From: Stenotrophomonas rhizophila
GTDB lineage: Bacteria > Pseudomonadota > Gammaproteobacteria > Xanthomonadales > Xanthomonadaceae
NCBI RefSeq assembly: GCF_020857975.1
Contig: NZ_JACWUO010000001.1
Coordinates: forward strand, 1 to 64,000
Length of the DNA stretch: 64,000 nt
Reading direction: 5' to 3'
Position 1 is the first letter of the stretch, and each line of letters starts with the position of its first letter. Below, piece after piece: positions 54,983 to 64,000 of the stretch. The position numbers and the translations under genes are program-made. Below the pieces are notes generated by a model that was given only the letters and a program-made list of their open reading frames with translations, had not been told where the DNA came from and did no database searches.

Positions 54983-56140
54983 ATGAAGTATTTCTCGCTG
55001 GTCTGGGCGCAGCTGTTCCGCAGCAAGACGCGGACGCTGCTGACCCTGTTGTCGGTGGTGGCCGCCTTCCTGTTGTTTGGCATGCTCGATTCGGTGCGCG
55101 TGGCGTTCAGTTCCGGTGGCAGCGTGGAAGGGGCCAACCGTCTGATCGTGGCCTCGCGGCTGTCGATCACCCAGTCGCTGCCGATCCGGCTGGAGCCGCA
55201 GGTGCGCCAGGTGGCCGGGGTGCGCGATGTCACCTACGGCATGTGGTTCGGTGGCATCTACCAGGACCCGAAGAATTTCTTCGCCAATTTCTCGGTGGCG
55301 CCCAATTACTTCGACATCTACCGCGAACTGCAGCTGCCGGCGGCACAGGCCGAAGCCTTCCAGGCCACCCGCACCGGCGCGGTGGTCGGCGAGGCGCTGG
55401 CAAAGGAGTTCGGCTGGAAGATCGGCGACACCATTCCCCTGCAGGCCACCATCTTCCCGCGTGGCGGCAGCAACGACTGGCCGCTGCAGCTGGTGGGCAT
55501 CTACCGCTCCAAGGACCGCACCCTGGCGGCCAACGAAGAACGCCAGCTGATGATGAACTGGAAGTACTTCGACGAATCCAACGACTACATCAAGAACCAG
55601 GTCAGCTGGTACACGGTGACCCTGGACAACCCCGCGCACGCCTCGCGCGTGGCCCAGGCGATCGATGCGATCTCGGCCAACTCCGACCATGAAACCAAGA
55701 CCCAGACCGAATCGGCGTTCCAGCAGGCCTTCGTCAAGCAGTTCGCCGATATCGGCCTGATCGTCACCTCGATCATGGGCGCGGTGTTCTTCACCCTGCT
55801 GCTGCTCACCGGCAACACCATGGCCCAGGCGGTACGCGAACGCGTACCCGAGCTGGCCACGCTGAAGACGCTGGGCTTCCAGGACCGCACCGTGCTGGTG
55901 CTGGTGATGGTCGAAGCGGTGCTGCTGATCGGGCTGGGCGGGGCGATCGGCATGGGCCTGGCCGCGGCCATCCTGCCGGTGCTGGCGCCGCGCACCATGG
56001 GGCTGCTGCCACCGCACGTCCCGGTGCAGACCTGGGTGATGGGGGTGGGCCTGATCGTGCTGATCGGCATCGTGGTGGGGCTGCTGCCGGCGCTGCGCGC
56101 CAAGCGGTTGAAGATCGTCGACGCATTGGCTGGCCGCTGA
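54983..56140 (+). CDS. ABC transporter permease, FtsX/MacB-like (first)
   Basis: 385 residues with the type VII layout: helix 1 (about 17-37), a large periplasmic domain (about 40-255), and three C-terminal helices (about 258-280, 306-335, 350-372) with the cytoplasmic coupling loop AVRERVPELATLKTLGFQDRTVL between helices 2 and 3. It has no ATPase domain of its own and must use the upstream protein. AGGAGG precedes ATG 54983. The second permease starts 13 bases later. Confidence 0.92.
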   Translation: MKYFSLVWAQLFRSKTRTLLTLLSVVAAFLLFGMLDSVRVAFSSGGSVEGANRLIVASRLSITQSLPIRLEPQVRQVAGVRDVTYGMWFGGIYQDPKNFFANFSVAPNYFDIYRELQLPAAQAEAFQATRTGAVVGEALAKEFGWKIGDTIPLQATIFPRGGSNDWPLQLVGIYRSKDRTLAANEERQLMMNWKYFDESNDYIKNQVSWYTVTLDNPAHASRVAQAIDAISANSDHETKTQTESAFQQAFVKQFADIGLIVTSIMGAVFFTLLLLTGNTMAQAVRERVPELATLKTLGFQDRTVLVLVMVEAVLLIGLGGAIGMGLAAAILPVLAPRTMGLLPPHVPVQTWVMGVGLIVLIGIVVGLLPALRAKRLKIVDALAGR

Positions 56141-56153
56141 GAAGGAGACCGAC

Positions 56154-57464
56154 ATGAACAACAAATGGGTGGCAAACGGGTTGTCGATCCTGGTGCTGCT
56201 GGTCGGCCTGGGCGTGTGGATCGCCCTGCCCTGGCCCGGCGTGGTCGCCGTGGCGGTGGCGGTGCTGCTGTGGCTACTGCTGACCCGCAGCGGGCGGCTG
56301 GCGCTGGCCGCCACGCGCATCGGTATCGCCAGCCTGCCGCAGCGCTGGGGGGCTTCGTCGGTGGTGGTGGTCGGCATTGCCGGGGTGGTCGGGGTGCTGG
56401 TGGCGATGCTGGCGATGAGCGAAGGTTTCCAGGCCACGCTCAATAGCACCGGTGATGAAAGCACCGCGATCGTGCTGCGCGGCGGCTCGCAGGCCGAGAC
56501 CAATTCGGTGATCACCCGCGACCAAGTGCCGCTGCTGTCCACCCTGCCCGGCGTGGCCAAGGACGAACGCGGCCGTGCGCTGATTTCCCCGGAGCTGTCG
56601 CAGGTGGTCAACCTGACCTCCAAGGGCGACGGTACCGACGTCAACGCGCAGTTCCGCGGCGTCGGTGAAATGGCCTGGGCGGTGCACGACAAGATGAAGA
56701 TCACCCAGGGCCGCCGGTTCACCCCGGGCCTGCGCGAGGTCGTGGTCGGCCAGGGCGCGCAGTCGCAGTTCCGCGGGCTGGAGGTGGGCAGCACGCTCAC
56801 CCTGGGCAACCAGGCCTGGACCGTGGTGGGCGCCTTTGCGTCCGGCGACGCGCACGATTCGGAGCTGTGGACCGATGCGCAGACCCTGGCCACCACCTAC
56901 CAGCGCAGCGCCTGGCAGTCGATCAGCGTGCGCACCCTGGGCAAGCCCGGGTTCGAGCAGTTCAAGGCGGCGGTCGGCAGCGATCCGCGGCTGAAGCTGG
57001 ACGTGGAAACCACCCAGGCGTACTACGCCAAGCAGGGCGGCGGCTTGACCAAGCTGATCAGCGTGCTGGGCACGGTGATCGGCGCGATCATGGCGATCGG
57101 TGCGGTGTTCGGCGCGCTCAACACCATGTACGCGGCAGTGGCCACGCGGGCGCGCGAAATCGCCACGATGCGCGCGATCGGTTTCCGCGGGCTGCCGGTG
57201 GTCACCGCGATCATGCTGGAGACCATGCTGCTGGCCCTGATCGGCGGCGCGCTGGGCTGCCTGGTGGCGTGGGCGATCTTCAACGGCTACAGCGTGTCCA
57301 CCATCGGCAGCAACTTCAGCCAGGTGGTGTTCCAGTTCAAGGTCTCCCCGGCGCTGCTGTGGAGCGGGTTGAAGTGGGCGCTGGGGATCGGCCTGGTCGG
57401 CGGCTTGTTCCCGGCACTGCGCGCGGCGCGGCTGCCGATCACCAGCGCGCTGCGCGAGACATAA
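56154..57464 (+). CDS. ABC transporter permease, FtsX/MacB-like (second)
   Basis: 436 residues. It has the same four-helix type VII fold as its neighbour, with coupling loop ATRAREIATMRAIGFRGLPVV, but an additional N-terminal hydrophobic hairpin (about 7-42) precedes the canonical helix 1 (SSVVVVGIAGVVGVLVAMLAM). The two permeases probably form a heterodimer. AAGGAG precedes ATG 56154. It is the last gene of the exporter operon; a SMAG-like repeat lies in the gap to convergent rarD. Confidence 0.92.
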   Translation: MNNKWVANGLSILVLLVGLGVWIALPWPGVVAVAVAVLLWLLLTRSGRLALAATRIGIASLPQRWGASSVVVVGIAGVVGVLVAMLAMSEGFQATLNSTGDESTAIVLRGGSQAETNSVITRDQVPLLSTLPGVAKDERGRALISPELSQVVNLTSKGDGTDVNAQFRGVGEMAWAVHDKMKITQGRRFTPGLREVVVGQGAQSQFRGLEVGSTLTLGNQAWTVVGAFASGDAHDSELWTDAQTLATTYQRSAWQSISVRTLGKPGFEQFKAAVGSDPRLKLDVETTQAYYAKQGGGLTKLISVLGTVIGAIMAIGAVFGALNTMYAAVATRAREIATMRAIGFRGLPVVTAIMLETMLLALIGGALGCLVAWAIFNGYSVSTIGSNFSQVVFQFKVSPALLWSGLKWALGIGLVGGLFPALRAARLPITSALRET

Positions 57465-57507
57465 CCGGGCGCCGGCCGGCTGCGGTGAACCACGGCGTTG
57501 CTGGTGC

Positions 57508-57530
57508 AGCCGGGCAGAGCCCGGCTCTAC
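57508..57530. repeat. SMAG-like GTAG repeat (variant) overlapping the rarD stop
   Basis: AGCCGGGC-AGA-GCCCGGCT hairpin ending in CTAC; read on the minus strand it begins GTAG, whose TAG is the rarD stop codon (57527-57529). The core differs from the other copies, so it is a second subfamily. Confidence 0.75.
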
Positions 57531-58429
57531 GGGGTGCGGCGCCACAGGCTGTCGCCGACAAACAGCAGCAAGCCGGCCCAGATCGCCGCAAAGCCCACCG
57601 CCCTGGCGGTATCGAACGCTTCATGGAAGAAGAACACGCCCAGCAGCAGTACCAGGCTGGGCGCGATGTACTGCAGGATGCCCACCAGCGACAACGGGAT
57701 CCGCTTGACCCCGTAGGCGAAGCCGATCAACGGCAGCGCGGTCACCGCCCCGCCCAGGATCAGCAGTGCGTCGTTGCGCCAGCCCCAGCCCCCGAAGAAG
57801 CCGCCGCCGTGGCCGTTCTCGCTCCACAGCGCGAAGCCCAGCGCCGGCAGGAACAGGCACAGGCTTTCCACGCCCAGCCCGGCCACCGGGTCCACCGCGA
57901 TCATCTTGCGCAGCAGCCCATACAGACCGAACGAACAGGCCAGCCCCAGCGCGATCCACGGCGGCGTGCCGGCGTCCACGGTCAGCCATGCCACGCCCGC
58001 GGCCGCACACGCCACCGCCAGCCACTGCAGGCCGCGCAGACGCTCCTTGAGCACCGCCACGCCCAGCACCACGCTGACCAATGGGTTGATGAAGTAGCCC
58101 AGGCTGGTTTCGATCACGTGCCCGGCGTTGATCGCCCAGATGTACAGGCCCCAGTTGAAGCCGATCGCCAGGCTGCTGACGGCCAGGGTCGGCAGCGCGC
58201 GCGGCTGGGCCAGGATGGTCTTCCACCAGCGCGTGCCGCTGCTCAGCAGCAGCCAGCCCACCACCAGCAGGGTGCTCCAGATAATGCGGTGGGCGATGAT
58301 CTGCAACGACGGCACCGCATGCAGCAGGTGCCAGTACATCGGCACCAGCCCCCACAGGGTGAAGGTGAAGGCAGTGACCGCAAACCCGCGGCGTTGTTCC
58401 TGCAGGCTGGGTTGCACGGGCAGGTTCAC
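57527..58429 (-). CDS. rarD: RarD-type EamA transporter
   Basis: 300-residue inner-membrane protein with ten hydrophobic helices in two EamA repeats. RGFAVTAFTFTLWGLVPMYWHLLHAVPSLQIIAHRIIWS and GYFINPLVSVVLGVAVLKERL are typical of RarD (chloramphenicol-sensitive protein). The substrate is unknown. The start is GTG (58427-58429), overlapping the stop of the upstream EamA gene, so the two are co-translated. The stop lies inside a GTAG repeat. Confidence 0.9.
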   Translation of the reverse strand: MNLPVQPSLQEQRRGFAVTAFTFTLWGLVPMYWHLLHAVPSLQIIAHRIIWSTLLVVGWLLLSSGTRWWKTILAQPRALPTLAVSSLAIGFNWGLYIWAINAGHVIETSLGYFINPLVSVVLGVAVLKERLRGLQWLAVACAAAGVAWLTVDAGTPPWIALGLACSFGLYGLLRKMIAVDPVAGLGVESLCLFLPALGFALWSENGHGGGFFGGWGWRNDALLILGGAVTALPLIGFAYGVKRIPLSLVGILQYIAPSLVLLLGVFFFHEAFDTARAVGFAAIWAGLLLFVGDSLWRRTP

Positions 58430-59325
58430 TTCGCGCGCGTCCTGGCCAGGGTGAGCACCACCACGCCGGCCAGGATCACCCCCATCGCCAGCAGGTCATG
58501 CGCGCCAAACCGCTCGTGGCCGATGATCGCGCCCAGCACCACCGCGATCACCGGGTTGACGTAGGCGTAGCTGCCGGCCAGCGCCGGGCGCACGTTGTGC
58601 AGCAGCCACACGTAGGCGGTGAAGGCCACGATCGAACCGAACACGCACAGGTAGGCCACCGCCAGCAGGCCATCCAGGCTCGGCCACTGGGTGGGGCGCT
58701 CGCCGCTGGCCAGCCCCAGCGCCACCAGCATCACCCCGCCGCACAGCATCTGCCCGGCGGCGGTCATGAACGGCGCCGGCAGGTCCAGGCCGCGCGCCCA
58801 GACCGAGCCGAACGCCCAGCCGATCGGCGCCACCAGCAGCAGGACCAGGCCCTGCGGCGAGGCGGTCAGGCTGCTGCCGGCATTGAGCCAGACCACCCCG
58901 ACGAAACCGATCGCGATGCCCAGCCATTCGCCACGGCTGGCGTGCTGCCCGCGCAGCGCCCCGAACAGCGCCATCCACAGCGGCACCGACGCCACCGCCG
59001 TGGCGGCCAGGCCCGAGGACACCGTGCGTTCGGCCAGCACCACCATGCCGTTGCCCAGCACCAGCATGGTCAGGCCCATGATCGCCAGATTGCGCCACTG
59101 GCGCCGGGTCGGCGCCGGCATCCCGCGCCAGCGCAGCACCGCATACATCAGCGAGCCGGCGATGATGAAACGCGCACCGGACACCGTGGTCAACGGCAGC
59201 GCGCCGCCCTCCAGCGCCAGCCGGATCCCCAGATAGGTGGACCCCCAGACCACGTACACCAGCAGCAAGGCCAATGCGACCAGGCCGCTACGGGGAGCGG
59301 CCGCGGTGGGTTCAGCTGAGGACAT
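58426..59325 (-). CDS. EamA (DMT) family exporter, YedA-like
   Basis: 299 residues, ten helices, two EamA repeats. The opening LLLVYVVWGSTYLGIRLALEGGALPLTTVSGARFIIAGSLMYAVLRWRG and the later GSYAYVNPVIAVVLGAIIGHE are characteristic of the YedA/RhaT-like exporters of metabolites or amino acids. The start used (ATG 59323-59325, MSSAEPT) removes 29 unlikely residues of a longer frame. It is the first gene of a two-gene operon with rarD. Confidence 0.9.
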   Translation of the reverse strand: MSSAEPTAAAPRSGLVALALLLVYVVWGSTYLGIRLALEGGALPLTTVSGARFIIAGSLMYAVLRWRGMPAPTRRQWRNLAIMGLTMLVLGNGMVVLAERTVSSGLAATAVASVPLWMALFGALRGQHASRGEWLGIAIGFVGVVWLNAGSSLTASPQGLVLLLVAPIGWAFGSVWARGLDLPAPFMTAAGQMLCGGVMLVALGLASGERPTQWPSLDGLLAVAYLCVFGSIVAFTAYVWLLHNVRPALAGSYAYVNPVIAVVLGAIIGHERFGAHDLLAMGVILAGVVVLTLARTRAK

Positions 59326-59507
59326 GGGGGCAGCGCCATCCGGGAGAACATGGATTTTAGGCCACGGGCTGTCGGTTATCACCCCGGAAAACGGCATGCT
59401 GTATCCGCTCACACATCCTGTAAGCCGAAGTGGTTACCCTCAGGGCCAGGCTGCCCGCCTCCGGCAGCTTTCCGACCGTACCGATTCCGTAGAGGACCGT
59501 TTCCTGC

Positions 59508-60842
59508 ATGAGCATCTCCCCTGCTTCCGCCACCGCGCCACCGGAGCGTGCCGCGCTGCGGCGTTCGATCTCCAACACGCTCAAGGGTTCGGCCGGCAAC
59601 CTGGTCGAGTGGTATGACGTCTACGTCTACTCGGTGTTCGCGGTCTATTTCGAGTCGCAGTTCTTCTCGGCCGCCGACAAGAATTCCACCATGTACGTGT
59701 GGGCGATCTTCGCGGCCACCTTCCTGATGCGCCCGATCGGGGCGTGGTACTTCGGCCGCTTCGCCGACCGCTACGGGCGCCGGTTGGCGCTGACGGTGTC
59801 GGTATCGGTGATGGCCGGCTGCTCGTTCCTGATCGCCATCACCCCCAATGCCGGGCAGATCGGCATCTGGGCGGCGGTGATCCTGTTGTTCGCGCGGCTG
59901 CTGCAGGGCTTTGCCACCGGCGGCGAGTACGGCACCAGCGCCACCTACATGTCCGAGGCGGCCATCCCCGGCCGCCGCGGTTTCCTGTCCTCGTTCCACT
60001 ACGTCACCCTGGTCGGCGGCCATGTGCTGGCGCAGCTGACCCTGCTGGGCATGCTGACCTTCTGGGACAAGCCGCAGATTTCCGAGTGGGGCTGGCGCAT
60101 CGCCTTCGGCATCGGCGGCATCGCCGCGATCGTGGTGTTCTGGCTGCGCCGCAGCATGGACGAATCGCTGGGCGAGGCCTCGATCGAGGCGGCCAAGGAA
60201 GGGCGCGCCAAGGCCTCGGGCTCGATGTACGAATTGTTCGTGCACCAGTGGCGCCCGCTGCTGCTGTGCTTCCTGATCACCGCCGGCGGCACCGTGGCGT
60301 TCTACACCTACTCGGTGAACGGGCCGAAGATGATCCAGAGCGCCTTCGCCGGCGACGATGTGATGACCGGGACGCTGATCAACCTGGGCGTGCTGACCTT
60401 CCTGATGCTGCTGCAGCCGATCGGCGGCTGGCTGTCGGACATGGTCGGGCGCAAGAGCCTGCTGGTGTTCTTCGGCGTAGGCGGCGTGCTGTACAGCTGG
60501 TACCTGGTCACCGAGCTGCCCAACCAGCACGACCCGCTGATGGCCTTCGTGGTGCTGGCGATCGGCTTTGTCATCCTCACCGGCTATACCTCGATCAACG
60601 CGGTGGTGAAGGCCGAACTGTTCCCCACCCACGTGCGTGCGCTGGGCGTGGGCTTCGGCTATGCGGTGGCCAACTCGCTGTTCGGCGGCACCGCGCCGTT
60701 GCTGTACCAGGCCGCGTTGAAGACCGGCCATGTCGCCCAGTTCGCCATCTATGTCACCGCGGTGATCGCCGTGTCGCTGGTGGTGTACGTGTTCTTCCTG
60801 AAGAACAAGGGGCCGAACTGGCTGGACGGCACCCGCAAATAG
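59508..60842 (+). CDS. MHS-family MFS permease (alpha-ketoglutarate permease-like)
   Basis: 444 residues with 12 predicted helices. The N-terminal GSAGNLVEWYDVYVYSVFAVYFESQFF and the motif-A loop FGRFADRYGRRLALTVSV mark the metabolite:H+ symporter family. The later LFPTHVRALGVGFGYAVANSLFGGTAP is close to KgtP. A dicarboxylate or alpha-ketoglutarate substrate is likely but not certain. The start is ATG 59508 with no strong SD. Divergent from the EamA pair. Confidence 0.9.
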   Translation: MSISPASATAPPERAALRRSISNTLKGSAGNLVEWYDVYVYSVFAVYFESQFFSAADKNSTMYVWAIFAATFLMRPIGAWYFGRFADRYGRRLALTVSVSVMAGCSFLIAITPNAGQIGIWAAVILLFARLLQGFATGGEYGTSATYMSEAAIPGRRGFLSSFHYVTLVGGHVLAQLTLLGMLTFWDKPQISEWGWRIAFGIGGIAAIVVFWLRRSMDESLGEASIEAAKEGRAKASGSMYELFVHQWRPLLLCFLITAGGTVAFYTYSVNGPKMIQSAFAGDDVMTGTLINLGVLTFLMLLQPIGGWLSDMVGRKSLLVFFGVGGVLYSWYLVTELPNQHDPLMAFVVLAIGFVILTGYTSINAVVKAELFPTHVRALGVGFGYAVANSLFGGTAPLLYQAALKTGHVAQFAIYVTAVIAVSLVVYVFFLKNKGPNWLDGTRK

Positions 60843-60866
60843 CCTGCTATCTCAGGGGTTGTCGGG

Positions 60867-60889
60867 AGCCGGCCAGCGGCCGGCACTAC
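60867..60889. repeat. SMAG-like GTAG repeat, single unit
   Basis: AGCCGGCCAGCGGCCGGCAC followed by TAC, same core as at 20501 and 826. It lies 24 bases after the MFS stop, between convergent genes. Confidence 0.85.
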
Positions 60890-60935
60890 CCGTAGCGACC
60901 AACGGACACCTGCCGCGGTCCATCTGGAGAGCGGA

Positions 60936-60954
60936 GCCCCCTGAGTCAGGGGGC
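60936..60954. terminator. Hairpin between the MFS and M28 genes
   Basis: A perfect 9-bp stem GCCCCCTGA / TCAGGGGGC around a single G (60936-60954). In an RNA the loop would open to three or more bases. It may stop transcription from either side; there is no T-run. Confidence 0.4.
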
Positions 60955-61052
60955 GGCCGCGAAGCGGCAGGGGTCTGGGTGCTGGCAAGAGGGGCCCACG
61001 GTTTGCGCAGCAAGGCGTGGGGCGGCAGCGCGCATGCGATGACGCGTCCCCC

Positions 61053-62705
<1,653 letters not shown>

Positions 62706-62744
62706 CGGATTCACGGCAGACACCAGGCGGAAAACGGAATGCCA

Positions 62745-62762
62745 AAGTGTAACGTGACACTT
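62745..62762. promoter_or_regulatory. Inverted repeat AAGTGT-N6-ACACTT
   Basis: A perfect 6-bp inverted repeat with a 6-bp spacer, 40 bases upstream of the M28 start and 20 bases beyond the end of the MBL gene. It could be an operator of the M28 promoter or a weak hairpin ending the MBL transcript. Confidence 0.35.
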
Positions 62763-62781
62763 GCATGACCGGATGCTGCGT

Positions 62782-63714
62782 TCAGCGCCGGTCACGATCC
62801 AGCCAGCAAGCCAGGCCCTGCGCGTTGAGTTCGATGTCCATGGCCAGCACCGCGGCCACCTGTGCATCGTCCAGCCTGCAGCCATGCACCTGCGCGCGCT
62901 CCAGGTACAGCGCGGTCAACGCCGCGACCAGGCAGCGGTGACGGTCCGGGCGGCCATCGCATTGCCGGGCGATCCCGACCATCGCATCGATCTGCTCGAC
63001 CAGCTGCGCGGCCAGCGCCGGCACCTGTTCCACCCGCCCGTAGTGGGTCAGGTACATCGCCTGCGGCTGGTAGGCCAGCATCCGCGCGATCGACTGTTTC
63101 AGCGGTTCGGGCTCGAACTGCACCGGCGAGGAGGTCGGCACGATGAAGGCGCCGCGGTCGCTATCCAGCTCGCGGTAGGACAGCCCGAAGGTGTCGCCGG
63201 TGAACCAGCTGCGGCTGCGCGCATCCCACACGCACAGGTGGTGCCTGGCATGCCCGGGCGTATCCAGGCACAGCAGCGGGCGCCCGGCCAGGTCGAGCCG
63301 GTGGCCGTCGTCGGCGACCACCACGCGCGCGGCGGCCACCGGCAGGATCGGCCCATAGCTGCGCGCGATTTCCTCCTCGCCGTAGACCTCGGTGGCGCCG
63401 GCGATCAACCGCGCCGGGTCGATCATGTGCGGCGCGCCACGCCGGTGCACCAGCAGGCGGGCATTGGGCAGCTGCTGCATCAGCAGGCCGGCGCCGCCGG
63501 CATGGTCCAGGTGCACATGGGTGAGGATCAGCCAGTCCACCGCCTCGGGCGTGCAGCCGGCGCGCGCCAGCGCAGCCAGCATCGCCGGCACCGACAACCC
63601 GGTGCCGCAGTCGATGAACGCCGCACGGCCGTGCTCGACGATCAGGTAGGCGGCATCGAAATCATCGCGCTGGAACGCCGTGTCGATGGTGTGGATGCTG
63701 GGGTCGACGGACAT
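62782..63714 (-). CDS. Metallo-beta-lactamase-fold hydrolase
   Basis: 310-residue protein with no signal peptide. The metal site is complete: HVHLDH with His66, His68, Asp70 and His71; the later His in DTPGHARHHL; Asp in FTGDTFG; and a final His in LTHYGRV. The layout fits the general glyoxalase-II/lactonase-like group; the last 80 residues are a helical extension. The substrate cannot be named. It starts at ATG 63712-63714 and lies 30 bases downstream of the edge membrane gene. Confidence 0.9.
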   Translation of the reverse strand: MSVDPSIHTIDTAFQRDDFDAAYLIVEHGRAAFIDCGTGLSVPAMLAALARAGCTPEAVDWLILTHVHLDHAGGAGLLMQQLPNARLLVHRRGAPHMIDPARLIAGATEVYGEEEIARSYGPILPVAAARVVVADDGHRLDLAGRPLLCLDTPGHARHHLCVWDARSRSWFTGDTFGLSYRELDSDRGAFIVPTSSPVQFEPEPLKQSIARMLAYQPQAMYLTHYGRVEQVPALAAQLVEQIDAMVGIARQCDGRPDRHRCLVAALTALYLERAQVHGCRLDDAQVAAVLAMDIELNAQGLACWLDRDRR

Positions 63715-63744
63715 CGGTGCTTCCCTGGCGAAGTTCGCCCCATC

Positions 63745-64000
63745 TTAGGGCGATCCGTGCACCGGCTTCGATGCGGCTTTGGTCGCACGCCGCGCCAGCC
63801 ACGAGGCGCGCAGCACGATCGCGGCCGTCATCGCTGCCAGGAAGGCGCCGTAGGCGTACAGCACGGCCAGCACCTGGCGCCAGATCGGCCCGGCGTCATC
63901 CTGCACCACGCCGATGTGGTGGCCCCACAGCATCGCGGCGATGCTCAGCACCAGGGCCACCAGCAGCGTGACAGCATCGAACAGGCGCCGCGCCGCGTGC
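63745..64000 (-). CDS. Membrane protein, N-terminus cut by the window edge (partial)
   Basis: The minus-strand frame is open through base 64000, so the start lies outside. The visible 85 residues (HAARRLFDAVTLLVALVLSI...KPVHGSP) contain two hydrophobic helices (LLVALVLSIAAMLWGHH and VLAVLYAYGAFLAAMTAAIVL) and a basic C-terminus. Internal GTG/ATG codons could start a 71-residue form, but the frame continues upstream with normal codon use. Family unknown; probably co-transcribed with the MBL gene. Confidence 0.65.
   Translation of the reverse strand, partial: HAARRLFDAVTLLVALVLSIAAMLWGHHIGVVQDDAGPIWRQVLAVLYAYGAFLAAMTAAIVLRASWLARRATKAASKPVHGSP

Overview
The window is a GC-rich chromosomal segment of a gammaproteobacterium of the Xanthomonadaceae, most likely Stenotrophomonas. 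The evidence is a GTAG-headed palindromic repeat at six places (like the SMAG/REP elements of S. maltophilia), an Ax21-family outer-membrane protein, a TonB-dependent receptor of the Xanthomonas/Caulobacter type, and near-universal G/C at third codon positions. I see no rRNA, tRNA, CRISPR, prophage or insertion sequence. Most genes sit in tight operons with 4-base start/stop overlaps.

Layout. 1-700: the end of an unknown gene, a terminator, and a small NTF2-like gene of lower GC. 1100-9037: kdpFABCDE, the high-affinity K+ ATPase with its sensor kinase and regulator. 9280-16174: housekeeping genes (a membrane-anchored phosphomannomutase/phosphoglucomutase, dut, coaBC, radC, argS), in an order also known around algC in Pseudomonas. 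16193-21841: a SPOR-domain protein, AraC regulator, VOC protein, ydfG, a secreted hypothetical protein, yehS, a TorF-like porin and a DUF6165 protein.

21863-34719 is the most distinctive region: a complete-looking alginate-use locus. A FadR-type GntR regulator and a TonB-dependent receptor are divergent from an operon for a PL6 lyase, a PL17 oligoalginate lyase, a hexuronate-type MFS transporter, an SDR (probable DEH reductase), a secreted SGNH hydrolase and a KDG kinase. Expected flow: alginate oligomers cross the outer membrane through the receptor, periplasmic lyases cut them to monomers, the MFS protein imports the monomer, and SDR plus kinase convert it to KDPG. The SGNH enzyme is not a standard part of the pathway and may remove O-acetyl groups. 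Candidate operators lie in the divergent promoter, and one lies inside the PL6 gene, marked by a local run of AT-rich codons.

34729-49901: a Nudix hydrolase, Ax21, a 700-bp gap with a possible yybP-ykoY (Mn2+) riboswitch-like element, a DUF1428 protein, an S9 peptidase, a repetitive histone H1-like protein, a 1-kb gap, an HtrA/Deg protease, a yqjDEK-like membrane operon, an AI-2E family protein, a HAD phosphatase, an M17 aminopeptidase, and a membrane-anchored catalase-fold peroxidase paired with cytochrome b561. 50004-57464: a secreted protein with a cysteine-rich tail, then a DesKR-like two-component pair divergent from a four-gene ABC exporter. 57527-64000: two EamA exporters, an MHS-type MFS permease, an M28 peptidase, a metallo-beta-lactamase-fold hydrolase and a membrane protein cut by the window edge. 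The GTAG repeats sit mostly at 3' ends between convergent genes.
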